Shown here: positions 52,001 through 60,700 of the stretch, one piece after another | How positions within the stretch are numbered: position 1 is the first letter of the stretch | Layout: the number at the start of each line of letters is the position of its first letter | Origin: Pseudomonas sp. 6D_7.1_Bac1 | Lineage (GTDB): Bacteria > Pseudomonadota > Gammaproteobacteria > Pseudomonadales > Pseudomonadaceae | DNA length: 64,000 nucleotides | Reading direction: 5' to 3' | Assembly (NCBI RefSeq): GCF_025465945.1 | Contig: NZ_JANLNW010000074.1 | Coordinates: forward strand, 186,001 to 250,000 | The notes under the pieces: model-generated | Databases searched by the model: none | Seen by the model: the letters and a program-made list of their open reading frames with translations, nothing else | What the model was told of the DNA's origin: nothing | Made by a program: the position numbers and the translations under genes

Positions 52001-52911
52001 GGTTTGATGCGCCGGCCGAGGCCGAAGCGGTCGTTGACGGTGATGCCGTAGGTGACCCAGGCCGGGTTGTCGGTCCAAGCCAGCTTGAAGGTGCCGTCCC
52101 AGATACCAATGTAACTGCGACTGTCCGGATCGTAGTTGCTTGGTACCTGCCACTTGCGGGCCCGGCAGTCCACGGTAACTGCCGGGATGTTGCGGAACTG
52201 CTCGGCCGAAAACTCGATGTAGAGCAAGGCGGTGTTCGGGTATCGCAGCTTGGCGTCGATCACCTCGGTGAATCCGGCGATCTGCATGGTGTCAGCGATT
52301 TTATTGTTGTTCTGGTTGGGTGTGAGACGAGTCACGCGGATCAGCCAGCCGCTGGACGCCGCTGGCAGATCGATGCGGCGGGTACGCTCGTAGGTGCTGG
52401 TGGTTTTCCCGTCTACCGCCTCATACAGAGCATCCATATAGCCGCCGCCATCAGTGGCCACCTCGACCTTGTATTCAATTCGGTAGCCGTTGACGTTGCC
52501 GTTGGAGTCCACCGATTGCAGCATTGGCCAGGCAAAGCGCAGGCGTACGGCCGAAAGCTCGGTGTTACTGATCGCACGAACCCAGGGGGTGCCACTGCGC
52601 AGCTCGATGCCGAGGGAAGTTTCATTTTCGACCGAGGGGATACCCTGGATATAGCCCTGCTCAACTGAGCCGCTGCGGTACTCCCACTTCACATTCGGGA
52701 AGTTCATGTTGCCCTGTGGATCTTGCAGCGGCGTGTTGTCCAGGTAGATGTCCTGCGCGGTCGGGTTTCCGGCGAATTCACCCTCGCCAACGGCGATCAG
52801 GATCTTGGCCATCGCCACCGAGCGCAGACTGTCCGGCGCTTCGATCGGGGTCTTGGGCTTGTCCGATCCGCCCTTGGCGCCGTAAATGTCGATTTGTTGT
52901 GCTGCGCCCAT
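49063..52911 (-). CDS. lambda J-like tail-tip/host-specificity protein
   Basis: Start at 52911 (MGAAQQIDIYGAKGGSDKP), set by the cassette site; about 1282 residues. N-terminal region to about residue 560 matches the J baseplate hub (YLDNTPLQDPQGNMNF, GTPWVRAISNTE, WVTYGITVNDRFGLG), then two fibronectin-III-like units (SVTLSSNYSVDQGIAISTMN), a long coiled-coil section and a C-terminal DUF1983-like domain (SSQFVVRADTFMLLN). J is the tail tip that recognises the outer membrane receptor. Two related repeats of about 60 residues (near 950-1015 and 1055-1125) are visible. Confidence 0.9.
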   Translation of the reverse strand: MGAAQQIDIYGAKGGSDKPKTPIEAPDSLRSVAMAKILIAVGEGEFAGNPTAQDIYLDNTPLQDPQGNMNFPNVKWEYRSGSVEQGYIQGIPSVENETSLGIELRSGTPWVRAISNTELSAVRLRFAWPMLQSVDSNGNVNGYRIEYKVEVATDGGGYMDALYEAVDGKTTSTYERTRRIDLPAASSGWLIRVTRLTPNQNNNKIADTMQIAGFTEVIDAKLRYPNTALLYIEFSAEQFRNIPAVTVDCRARKWQVPSNYDPDSRSYIGIWDGTFKLAWTDNPAWVTYGITVNDRFGLGRRIKPWQVDKWELYRIAQYCDQLVPDGKGGQEPRFICNLNLQGKADAWSLLRDISAIYRGMTYWAQGQVFTLSDMPRATDFDFAYTRANVIDGKFTYSSASERTRYSRALISYDNPANNYDTDVTAVTDTKLQRRYGDNPLEISAIGCTRESEAQRRGKWALLTNSKDRGISFKVGLDGRIPLPGYVIPVADELLAGRAVGGRIATVSGRVITLDRDTQAKAGDRLILNLPNGKCEGRTVQLVSGRKVTVTVAYSAAPEPQLVWALDADDLAIPLYRVTSVSRPEPGVFEISAVQYDPSKFAHIDTGARLEERPISVIPITVVSPPASVTLSSNYSVDQGIAISTMNISWPAVTGAVAYDVEWRKDSGNWIKVQRTGSTSVDVTGIYAGAYLARVRAVSAFDISSIWKSSNLTQLKGKEGLPPAVSYLNTSSLLFGIGLKWGFPAGAEDTQRTEIWYGSTNNQEAATKLADLVYPQNDYAMQSLKAGATFFFWARLIDRTGNVGPFYPAGNGVMGQASSDASPVLDMLVGKLTESELGKHLLDRIELIDGTGPGSVNDRLDQAKAELAELIDQVTDALAYDPTKTYVAGEIVRQGQHLYQAISAVPVDAAPPNATYWTDVGTLLQSANALAEQVALDTTKITEVDGKVTASATALQSLRAAYRADDGSASLAGALNDWEVSASFAQQVKVQASDNLAQVERTTALDAAVGENKAGIRSLESVVATDKLATAERLDQLKAGVDGNAADIQQVETAQAATDEAVAGVKNTVRAVYTLGRDDSGDGALSGVIKDWQSTALFAQETRALASADKALVERSEQLQASINGNTAAVQTVSKAQATVEGKMETLWSVKMETTAGGQKYAASFGLGLQVDPSGVSSQFVVRADTFMLLNLANGTPVSPFAVSGGQTFIRDAFIQDGTITNAKIGDYICSTNYVWGQTGWAIFKNGGFEMNGQGAGQSRLAINNSSVRLYHPNGNLAINLSV

Positions 52912-52950
52912 GCTTTTCTCCAGGCAATAAAAAACCGCCTCATGGGCGGC
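52912..52950 (-). terminator. terminator plus Shine-Dalgarno cassette, copy 3
   Basis: GCCGCC-CATGA-GGCGGT stem followed by TTTTTATTGCCTGGAGAAAAG and the J start codon. Confidence 0.75.
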
Positions 52951-52970
52951 TGCGGTGTTTGGTGAGTTGC

Positions 52971-53564
52971 CTACATCTGGTCTTCGGCGTAGATCGCGGC
53001 GCTGATGATTGCCCCACCCCAACGGCGTTTGCCGATACAGAGCGGTACAGGGTTACCCGACGCCGTGGTGTTCTTGGCGCTGCCGAAGGCGTAGCCAGGG
53101 GTGTTTTCTGGGGCGGCGCTGGTCTTGAGGCCTTTGGGCTGGGGGCTGAGCATTTGGATTACGCCGCCGGCGACCATCGCAATACCCGCGCCAATCAGTG
53201 GGGCACCAAAAGGGGTTGTAGACAGAAACGTACCAGCAACTATCAAAATTGCCCCGACTATCGTCTGGAGAATTCCAGCGCGTTTGCTGCCAGTGATTAT
53301 TGGAGCAATGCGAATGTCTCCATCTCCTCCATAACCGAGCTCTTTCTCCTTAAGGTTCTTTGATCCACGGAAGATGGCGAACTCCATTCCTCTAGACTTT
53401 GCATTGGATATGAAGCGTTCGAAACCAGGGATTTGGACACACAGCGCCTTTATCGCTTCAGCCGGCGAGCGTACGGACAGCCTGAAAGAACGACCAAACT
53501 GCCGAAGGGCACCGTACAGCTTGATCGTGGTTAACGGTTGGTACTCTATTGCTACAGTCGACAT
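52971..53564 (-). CDS. lambda I-like tail assembly protein
   Basis: Start at 53564 from the cassette. The 197-residue protein has the tail-assembly-protein-I features: N-terminal LTTIKLYGALRQFGRSFRLS, a hydrophobic Gly-rich segment (IVGAILIVAGTFLSTTPFGAPLIGAG in two parts) and a C-terminal NPVPLCIGKRRWGGAIIS. It lies before J, as in lambda, where I helps attach J to the tail tip. Confidence 0.8.
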   Translation of the reverse strand: MSTVAIEYQPLTTIKLYGALRQFGRSFRLSVRSPAEAIKALCVQIPGFERFISNAKSRGMEFAIFRGSKNLKEKELGYGGDGDIRIAPIITGSKRAGILQTIVGAILIVAGTFLSTTPFGAPLIGAGIAMVAGGVIQMLSPQPKGLKTSAAPENTPGYAFGSAKNTTASGNPVPLCIGKRRWGGAIISAAIYAEDQM

Positions 53565-53600
53565 CACTTTTCTCCAGGCAATAAAAAGCCCCCGTAGGCG
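53565..53600 (-). terminator. terminator plus Shine-Dalgarno cassette, copy 4 (degenerate stem)
   Basis: CTTTTTATTGCCTGGAGAAAAG precedes the I-gene start; the stem (GCCGCC-TAC-GGGGGC) is imperfect here, so it may terminate poorly. Confidence 0.6.
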
Positions 53601-53614
53601 GCGATTGTGATTGG

Positions 53615-54037
53615 TTACTCGTAATCCACATAAGGACTCAGATAAAACCCACTCATATCCACGCTCAGTCTGAAAAGGCTCTCTTGATTTGCCTTCACGC
53701 TTGCTGAGATGGTTCTAACTGCGGCACCGCCGCACAAGCCTGAGTTGGCAAGACCTGCTCCAACATTAACCGCGCCTGCAGGCACGAGAAATGTTGCTCT
53801 TTGCCCTTGACCAAGCTTGGCCGCCTTGCGCCCATCGATGTAAAACACCAAGTCGCAACCAGACCCAACAGCCCCGCCATCACGAACCACAGTGATTTTT
53901 CCTGATGGCTCAGCTGGCTTAGTCTGGAAGCCGTAGATTTCATCCCTTGGAACCGGCGTTGCATCTCGTACTGAAATAGCAGACGAGGCGCACCCCGCCA
54001 GCATCGCCACCGCCCAAGCTCCTACGAGCAATTTCAT
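53615..54037 (-). CDS. prophage-encoded lipoprotein
   Basis: A 140-residue protein with a signal peptide and lipobox (AMLAGC), then a beta-sandwich-like body (FYIDGRKAAKLGQGQRATF, VPAGAVNVGAG) similar to small lipoproteins that decorate Pseudomonas surfaces. GAGGGAACGAC precedes the ATG at 54037. It sits between tail genes K and I, a common site for superinfection-exclusion or lysogenic-conversion genes; this is inference. Confidence 0.65.
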   Translation of the reverse strand: MKLLVGAWAVAMLAGCASSAISVRDATPVPRDEIYGFQTKPAEPSGKITVVRDGGAVGSGCDLVFYIDGRKAAKLGQGQRATFLVPAGAVNVGAGLANSGLCGGAAVRTISASVKANQESLFRLSVDMSGFYLSPYVDYE

Positions 54038-54093
54038 GTCGTTCCCTCGTTGAGATTTGGCGAGACTTTAGCATTGGGTGGGCGGAAACGAAA

Positions 54094-54117
54094 AAGCCCA
54101 GCGGGTGGGCTGGGCTT
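54094..54117 (-). terminator. intrinsic terminator after the zeta-toxin pair
   Basis: AAGCCCAGC-(loop)-GCTGGGCTT stem followed on the - strand by TTTTTCG, 27 bases after the 63-codon gene. Confidence 0.85.
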
Positions 54118-54143
54118 AAGTACGCAATCGCAATGGCGGCCAC

Positions 54144-54335
54144 TTACTTTCTTGTGGTCTTAATCTCGCCAGAACTGGCTGAGTTAATGACGGCTTTCTG
54201 CTCGCAAATCGCGGCAGTTGCGGCTATCCGATAGACCTCTCGTCTTTCCTCCACGGACCCGTGGCGGAAAAAATCAGACATCGTCGAAGAGCCAGAGGCC
54301 TTCGTCGTAACGTCTGCCACCTTTTCGCCTTTCAT
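54144..54335 (-). CDS. 63-residue protein coupled to the phage zeta toxin
   Basis: Its ATG overlaps the zeta-toxin stop (ATGA), and it is followed by a terminator, so toxin and this gene form a two-gene unit. The product is charged and mostly helical (VEERREVYRIAATAAICEQK), with no DNA-binding motif that I can see. A role as antitoxin or modulator is inferred from coupling; it has no evident likeness to epsilon or PezA. Confidence 0.6.
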   Translation of the reverse strand: MKGEKVADVTTKASGSSTMSDFFRHGSVEERREVYRIAATAAICEQKAVINSASSGEIKTTRK

Positions 54336-55063
54336 TGGGTTACTCCGTTCAAAATATTTTCAAGCTCTTCGTGAGCATAGGGCTGGTTGACGAACCCGTC
54401 AATTTCGTCGGCTGAAAGGTCGATGCCGATGTCAGCGTTTTCGCCATCGTTATCCTTGATGATCACGTCTACCTGCAACGAGCCTTCGAATTGTCGCTTG
54501 AGCGCGCAAACAGATACTTTTGCTGCGTAGAACTGTCTGACAAACTCAGGGCAAGGAATGTTCCTTCCGTCCTTTTTCTCCCTGGCGAGCACAAATTCCC
54601 AAGCGAGTTCAGGCCGCTGATACACGTAAATGATCTGTGCCGACCTGTTTACCTTATCAAGGGCTCGCGCGATATTTCGCCGCGCGACCTCAAGGTTTGC
54701 AAGCGTCCCGTCCAGCAGGAAGGATTGTCGCTGGTTGTAGACTAGGTCTATGGTTCGCTCAACAAACTTTGTCACTCCACGCTGGAAAAGGCTAGAGTTT
54801 CGGCCTGTGTACTCGGGGAAGTAATCTCTGAAGTCGTCTGGATCAATTCGCAATGCCCTCGATCCGCGGGCCTGCATCACCTCAATGAAAGCCTTAGACA
54901 CCTCGGTCTTCCCAGCACCTGGAGATCCAGCCATGAATACGGAAACAGGGTATTCATCACCGGGATAGGTATTTAAACACGTCAGCTCGCGCGTGACTCG
55001 AGTTCGATTTTCCTTTGCAAACTCCAGCGCACGATCAGAAATTTCCTGCTCTTCCTGGGTCAT
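54332..55063 (-). CDS. zeta-toxin-family kinase of the prophage
   Basis: The start at 55063 follows AAGGATGAG; an earlier GTG at 55078 is a weaker option. The 243-residue protein has Walker A (AGSPGAGKTEVSKAF), the IDPDDFRDYFPEYTG motif carrying the catalytic Asp of zeta toxins, the LLDGTLANLE strand and a lid-like REKKDGRNIPCP. Zeta toxins phosphorylate UDP-GlcNAc and stop cell-wall synthesis. Here the gene lies inside tail genes of a prophage, next to a 63-codon partner. Confidence 0.85.
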   Translation of the reverse strand: MTQEEQEISDRALEFAKENRTRVTRELTCLNTYPGDEYPVSVFMAGSPGAGKTEVSKAFIEVMQARGSRALRIDPDDFRDYFPEYTGRNSSLFQRGVTKFVERTIDLVYNQRQSFLLDGTLANLEVARRNIARALDKVNRSAQIIYVYQRPELAWEFVLAREKKDGRNIPCPEFVRQFYAAKVSVCALKRQFEGSLQVDVIIKDNDGENADIGIDLSADEIDGFVNQPYAHEELENILNGVTQ

Positions 55064-55202
55064 GGTCTCATCCTTCACGAGAACCCGGACTCTAGCACTC
55101 TATACCCTGTCCAGGCATCCAGCATGGATGGAATGCCAGTGGCGTGAATGGATCCGACCATAGTAGCGTTCGGACACCATCAATAACTTATGTGCGCCAA
55201 AA

Positions 55203-55469
55203 ATGACCCCAGAAGAAATTGCCGACCAACTTGAAGCTCAAGCCGGCGTAAATGTCGCTGTCATTGAAATCCTCAAAAGGCTTTCCTCGACGATTACGGT
55301 AAGGCTCCCTTCAGATTTCCGATCAGATTTTCAGGAATTAATTGCCGACCTTTCTAGAGACGAGGTAGTCACACAGGAACTCTCAGGGCTACAAAAAGAG
55401 GCATTCGACGAAGTAATAGATGCTGTCGCATCAACCATCGAAGACACCAACAAAAGCTTTAGCAGATAG
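55203..55469 (+). CDS. small + strand prophage gene, unknown
   Basis: An 88-residue acidic, helical protein (VAVIEILKRLSSTITVRLPSD split at Thr) starting at 55203. It lies on the opposite strand to the tail genes and starts divergently from the zeta toxin, 139 bases away, like a moron with its own promoter. No domain recognised. Confidence 0.6.
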   Translation: MTPEEIADQLEAQAGVNVAVIEILKRLSSTITVRLPSDFRSDFQELIADLSRDEVVTQELSGLQKEAFDEVIDAVASTIEDTNKSFSR

Positions 55470-55549
55470 AGGATTTCCGAGTCCTTTGCCTGCAAGCCCA
55501 AGGACTGGGATTGCGCCAATTTCGGCGCGGACAACGCAAGGAAAGTGAA

Positions 55550-55783
55550 ATGAGTGACAAGAAAGTACTGAGTTCATTCGAGACGGGCACGCTCGCCGCG
55601 ATCACCCTGATAGGGACCGCACTCGCAACGCTAGACGTATCGAAGCGCACGCTAATCAGCGATGCCGCGCAGTCTCTTATCGAAGAGCTGCCTGTTGATC
55701 GCGAGTACGCGGACGGCTCCTCGGGTCATCAGCTGGCACTTCGAGCGCTGATAAAAGGCTTGCACCCAACTCAGTCGTCGTAA
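55550..55783 (+). CDS. second small + strand prophage gene, unknown
   Basis: A 77-residue protein from the ATG at 55550 (site CAAGGAAAGTG). N-terminal SSFETGTLAAITLIGTALATLDVSK may include a short amphipathic helix, and the rest is charged. It follows the 88-residue gene by 80 bases and its 3' end overlaps the minus-strand ORF at 55677-55880. Function unknown. Confidence 0.6.
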   Translation: MSDKKVLSSFETGTLAAITLIGTALATLDVSKRTLISDAAQSLIEELPVDREYADGSSGHQLALRALIKGLHPTQSS

Positions 55784-55880
55784 TCTGACGACTAAGCCAC
55801 TGCAGCACCTTCCCTGCGTCGCGATGACCAGGGAAGCGGTCATCTGTCATGCCGCTTGATTCCTCTTTTTCTTTGCTCAT
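55677..55880 (-). CDS. possible 67-residue gene overlapping the + strand gene
   Basis: Starts at 55880 with a very strong site (GGAGG, 6 bases) and encodes an acidic/basic peptide (KEKEESSGMTDDRFPGHRD). Its 3' 107 bases are antisense to the end of the gene at 55550-55783. Either both are expressed or the minus-strand frame is a fortuitous opening behind a real ribosome site. Confidence 0.4.
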   Translation of the reverse strand: MSKEKEESSGMTDDRFPGHRDAGKVLQWLSRQITTTELGASLLSALEVPADDPRSRPRTRDQQAALR

Positions 55881-55905
55881 GCGAGCCTCCTGCGACTTAG
55901 CCGCA

Positions 55906-56670
55906 TCATGTGGTTGTTTGTGCATCTTTGTGCCTGAGGATCAGGCGTGTACGGTCCAGCCAGGGCCCACCAAATACGATGATCTCGCTCGGCCGTCCGT
56001 ACAGGTGGTGCAGCAGGAAAGGCCCCGGTCCGAACGCACCTGACTGTTCGCCCGGTAGCGTCGGATCTGCACCGAGATAGATCCCTGCGTGGTTCGGATG
56101 CACAGTCCGGCCGACCGCCATCACGATCAAGTCGCCGCGCTGCGGTTGATCGACCTTGTAAAATCCGGCCGCCTCGTAATTTGCCTCGTACAGACTGGCG
56201 CTGTCAGTGCTTTCCCACCAGCCGTCCGCGCGCTTAAAGGCTTCGAACTCAATGCCGTATTCGCGCCTGTAGAACTCCTCGCAGACCGCCCAGCAGTCCC
56301 AGGCGCCATGAACGAATGGCCGATTGAGCAGCGGCGTGCTTCCGGTCGGCACGATGGTGCGTAGATCCGCCTCGGGCCAACTGAGAATGTGCCAGGACAA
56401 CGCCGTAGCCTCACACATGGCCAGGTCATGCGGTGACGGTCGACTGGTGGCGTCCGGATGTGAGTGGACAATGCCGATCACCTCGCCCAAGTCCTCGGCA
56501 GCGGCATAGTCCTCTGGATCAAGCCGAAACTCTTCCTTCGGCTCGGTCGCGATATTCCGGCACGGGAAGTACTGTTGCTTCCTGCCGATCGCCAGCAAGA
56601 GACCACAGCACTCTTTCGGGTACTGGGCAGCCGCATGCGCCTGTATCGCGCTCAGGATATGCTTGCGCAT
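55906..56670 (-). CDS. lambda K-like tail protein (JAMM + NlpC/P60)
   Basis: The 254-residue protein has an N-terminal MPN/JAMM metalloprotease-like domain (VIGIVHSHPDATSRPS) and a C-terminal NlpC/P60 domain with the Cys in GAWDCWAVCEEFYRREYG. K-type tail proteins help build and open the tail tip and may digest peptidoglycan on entry. Site CGGAGCTGACT precedes the ATG at 56670. It sits two bases after the L gene. Confidence 0.88.
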   Translation of the reverse strand: MRKHILSAIQAHAAAQYPKECCGLLLAIGRKQQYFPCRNIATEPKEEFRLDPEDYAAAEDLGEVIGIVHSHPDATSRPSPHDLAMCEATALSWHILSWPEADLRTIVPTGSTPLLNRPFVHGAWDCWAVCEEFYRREYGIEFEAFKRADGWWESTDSASLYEANYEAAGFYKVDQPQRGDLIVMAVGRTVHPNHAGIYLGADPTLPGEQSGAFGPGPFLLHHLYGRPSEIIVFGGPWLDRTRLILRHKDAQTTT

Positions 56671-56672
56671 AG

Positions 56673-57425
56673 TCAGCTCCGTGCAATCAGGGCGACGGCT
56701 GGAAAGCCACCGTGACTGAGTGGTTGGTTTTCACCGAAGCGCAACTTGCAGGACTTCAAACCACCCTTACACTGATCCTTGCTCGGGTCATCCGTGGGGT
56801 TGTCCTCGTCGTCAAACATGGCGCTGCTGGTGTGACCACAATTCGGCCCGCGGTAACCGCCAGTCATGGCCCAGTGGCAAAAGGTCGTCATCTGCCGACC
56901 GGGCAGCCCGTGGTTATCGATCTCGCCCGGGGAGGACAGCTCCCACTGCACGACCTCGCCGTCTTCGCCGGTCTTCTGGTCGATGTACCAGATCTCGAGC
57001 GCCTCCTGCGTCGGGTCGGCGGTCGGGTTGCCCTCGGGAAAGTTCGCCGCGTCCAGGTACTGGGCCAGCGTCTCGCGAACCGTCAGTTGGAACTTCAGCA
57101 GGTCCTCAAATGCCAGGCACAGCGCTGTGATGCGACCGTTAACGTTGCCAGTACTGAAGGTTGGGCGAGTGGCTGTACCGTTGCTGTCCGCGCCAATGCC
57201 TTCGATCTGCACCGGCCAGGCCGCGTACTCGTTGCCCTGCCACCAGATCGACTTCGCCGGAAGCTCATCCGGCGAACCGGCATAGGTCAGGAGCTCTTCC
57301 GGTGTATGCGGGATTGCGTGAGCATGGAAGCGCAGAACGTTGGCGCCGTACTCGGTACCGTCGATTTCAAACAGCCGCACTTCCCCGCCGGGCTCCAGTT
57401 TCTGGATGTCCGTGATTAATGCCAT
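56673..57425 (-). CDS. lambda L-like minor tail protein with four-Cys metal site
   Basis: 250 residues. The N-terminal half is the beta-rich tail-tip domain and the C-terminal half has Cys at four spaced places (TTFCHWAM, PNCGHTS, DQCKGG, KSCKLRF), which in lambda L coordinate an iron-sulfur cluster. L fits between the M ring and the tail tip. Site GGGAAACCCTG precedes the start. Confidence 0.88.
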   Translation of the reverse strand: MALITDIQKLEPGGEVRLFEIDGTEYGANVLRFHAHAIPHTPEELLTYAGSPDELPAKSIWWQGNEYAAWPVQIEGIGADSNGTATRPTFSTGNVNGRITALCLAFEDLLKFQLTVRETLAQYLDAANFPEGNPTADPTQEALEIWYIDQKTGEDGEVVQWELSSPGEIDNHGLPGRQMTTFCHWAMTGGYRGPNCGHTSSAMFDDEDNPTDDPSKDQCKGGLKSCKLRFGENQPLSHGGFPAVALIARS

Positions 57426-57436
57426 CAGGGTTTCCC

Positions 57437-57775
57437 TTATGGGTGAAAGGTTTGCTCGAAGGTGGCGGTCAGCGTGTAGACGTTGCCGCCCTTATGAGTT
57501 GGCTTGTAGCCGTTGCATTTGTAGAGGCCTAACTCACCAAGTGGTGGTGTCCAGAGAAACGCTTTCGCGCCCTGGTGGCGATCGAGGAAGGCCATGATCT
57601 CCTTGGTCCCCGCCGAGCTGCCGGTGTGGCTGTAGGGCCAGGACTGCATTTTGTTGTTGATGCCGTCCGACACCGATTGACCGTATCCATCGCCAAACTG
57701 CTTGGTACGGACGCGCTGCTTGATCTCGCCAGCCGCGCCCTTCTCGATCTGCCAGGTGAAGGTTTCGAGTGCCAT
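57437..57775 (-). CDS. lambda M-like minor tail protein
   Basis: A 112-residue protein with the family's KQFGDGYGQSVSDGINNK and the AFLWTPPLGELGLYKCNGY strand near the end. It is the ring protein between the tape measure end and L. AAGGATGATGATTT precedes the ATG. Confidence 0.88.
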   Translation of the reverse strand: MALETFTWQIEKGAAGEIKQRVRTKQFGDGYGQSVSDGINNKMQSWPYSHTGSSAGTKEIMAFLDRHQGAKAFLWTPPLGELGLYKCNGYKPTHKGGNVYTLTATFEQTFHP

Positions 57776-57781
57776 AAATCA

Positions 57782-60700
57782 TCATCCTTTAACTTGTCGA
57801 TAACTCGCTCCACCCTGACGCCAGGATTTGGCGATTTCCTCTTTCGCAACCGTGCGCATGCGCTCCTGCATGTTCCGCTGGAAAGCCTCGGTGTCGAGTT
57901 CAGCACCATCCGGACGCCCCGACTCCTGATCAGTCATCACCATGATCGGCATGCTGAGGCTGACAGTTGTCCCGCCACCGCCGCCCATTGCCGCAACGCC
58001 AGGGCCGCCGCCGGTAGTCAGCGGCGTGACACTGCCGCCAGCAGCACCGGTCATCAGGTAGGACCTGCCGCCCTGACTGAACAGCTCCGGTCCCTTCTCG
58101 TTCACTTCGTACAGGGTGTTGGGATCAACACCGCCACCCGAAGCCCGGCCACCACCGAAATTCACCGAGGCGGAGCTCGCATCAAACTGACTGCCGAAGC
58201 TCTGCGCTCCAGCCTCTGCACCGCCGGCCGTTGCAGCACCTGTTGCTCCGGTACCGCTGCCGGTGAAGTAGCTGATGCCAGCGCCGACCAGGCTACTCAG
58301 CAACGCCGAGCTGGCCTGCCGCGCAGCAATCCGCGCCATGTCCGCCAGAATCGACTTGGTGAAATCGGCGAACGACAGCTTCCCGGTCATGGCGAAGTTG
58401 ACGACCGCGTCTTCCATCGAGCTGAAGGCATTGCCGAACAGGCTCTTGGTCTGGCCGGCAACGTTCTGCGCCGAATCCAGGTAGTTGGCCCAGGCCGAAG
58501 TCGCGCCTTTCGTCCAGTCACCCTGCGCCGCTTCGACGTCGGCATAGTTCTGCCGGATCTGGTCGGTTGCTGCCTTGTTCGCGTCTGCGAGGGCTTGGGA
58601 TTTGCGGGTGAACTCTTCGTCGGACATATTGCGCGACGGGTCTGAGCGTTGGTTTTCCAGCTCCAGCGACTGCTGAGCAAACCGGTCTTGCTGGCTGTTG
58701 AGCTCACCGCTGAGTGCGTTCTGCCGGTCACCTTGGCCCACGCCATTGACGGCGCGCTGCCCGGCAAGCTCCAGGGCTTTCTGCTGCTGCCCGAGGGCTG
58801 CAACGTACTGGCTGATTGCGTACGTCTGCTTGTCGAGTCGGCCCTTCTCTGCGGTGGCCAGCACCTCCTGCTGGCTGTCGGCGTCCTTCTGCGCCTTGAC
58901 CATGGCTGTACGTGCGTCAGCGATCTTCTGGTCCAGCTGGATGCGCTGCGCTGCCGTGGTGCTGGACTTGTTCTTCACAGCTTCCAGCGCCGCAATCTCG
59001 GCTTCGTAGGCTGCCGTGACCTCATCCCGTTCGTTGCCGATCAGGCCATCCCGCTTTTGGGCATATTCAGCCTGGGAGATGAGACCAGCTTTCTGCGCGG
59101 CTTCCAGCTGTTTTTGGACGTTGCTGTATTCGGCCACGATCGAGGCGAGCTGATTTTTGGCGTCGTTGAAGCTGGTGAGATCGACACTGCCCGCTGCGGC
59201 TTTTGAGTCCTTAAACTTGTCATTGATGTTCGCAATGTTCTTGTCGACGACCGACTGATCAAGACGCTTGTCTTTGGGGTCGGCCTTGCGAATATCGTCG
59301 AGCTGCCGGCGGTATTCCTTCAGCGCATCTGCCCGCTTTTGCTCATTCGTCCAGGAAGACTTGGTCAGTGCATCGACTTTTTCCATCGCCTTCTGACCAG
59401 CAAGCTCAATCTCATCACGAGCTTTCTTTTTCTTCGCCGCCTCCGTCTCTGCGGCATCCTTTACCTCTAGGCCTTTGATGTAATCCCTGAGGCTTTGCTT
59501 TCCCTTCTCGCCGATATAAACAGGATCTTCGCCAGGAATCCTTTCGCTGCCACCGCGGGCTTCAAGCCGCCCCAAAGCCTCTTTTGCGGTCTGAATGCGC
59601 TCGGCGTTGCTCGTCTCTCGCCCAGCGTTCTTTAGGCTGTCTGCGGCCTTGGCAACGAGGTTGTAGCCCTTCTCCCAAAGGCTCAGGTTCTCCAAGATCC
59701 TCGGGGTTCGCTCGTTGATCCCGTCAGCGTATTGCTCGGTCGCCAACTTTACCGCGCCGGCGTGATTGCCCTGTTCTTTGAGCGCCACGATCTGTGAATA
59801 AACCGAGGCAGTCAGGTAGTGGTACTGCTCATTCAGCGCCGCGGATGCCTTAACCGGCTCGTCGGACAGCTTTACGAACTCAGCGATCGTCTCGCCAACG
59901 GCCTTGCCGGTGGCTTCCTGCATAGAGACGGCAGCCTGAGTGATTCCCAGAAAGCTCTCGCCTGCGATCTTTCCATTGCCGGCCAACGTTGCCAGAACCT
60001 CGGCAGCCTGCCCCGTTGTCCCGACCGTATCACTCACCTGACGAGCCATGGCGCCAAGCTGGGACGAGGTGAATCCCGCCGATCCACCGGTCAGGATCAG
60101 AGATTTATTAAACGCATCCTGCTCTTCGCTGCCCTTGTAATAGGCATACCCAAGACCGCCCACCGCCGCGGTGGCCAGAGCCAGCGGAGCGAGAGTTGCC
60201 AGCAGACCGGCAGCAGATGCACCAGCGCCAGCTCCAAGTTGAGCCACCGCACGGACACCGCTCCCCCAGTCACCGGACGACAACGCGTTACCCAGCTGCA
60301 CAACATTCTCCTGAGCCTGGCGGGTGCCGAGCTTCAGTTTGTCGAATGCTCCGGTGGCCTCTGTCAGTCCCGCCCGATCCTTGCCAATCTTGGCTAGCGC
60401 GTCGCTATAACGCTTGGCGTCATATTCTCCAATCTTGTGCAGTTCGTTGAGAGCCTTCTCGCGAGCCTCCAGCTTGGCCAGTTTGTTTGTGACCGGATCT
60501 ATACCGTTGACCGTGCGCTTCAGCGCATCAATACGCCGGTTTTCAGCCTCGATCAGACGCTGCTTTTGCGCCATCTCCTTGGCGGCAGCCTTCTCAAGCC
60601 GCTCATGGGAGGCGAGGATCTTGTTCTCGAACTCGAGCTCATCTTCCGCGGTGACCAGTCCTTTAGCGCGTGCCTTGTTCAGCAGGTCGCCAGCAGTAGC

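Noticed and set aside
50140-52668. Long + strand frame of about 842 codons opposite J
   Set aside because: Antisense to a well-supported tail gene, no ribosome site and no recognisable protein pattern.
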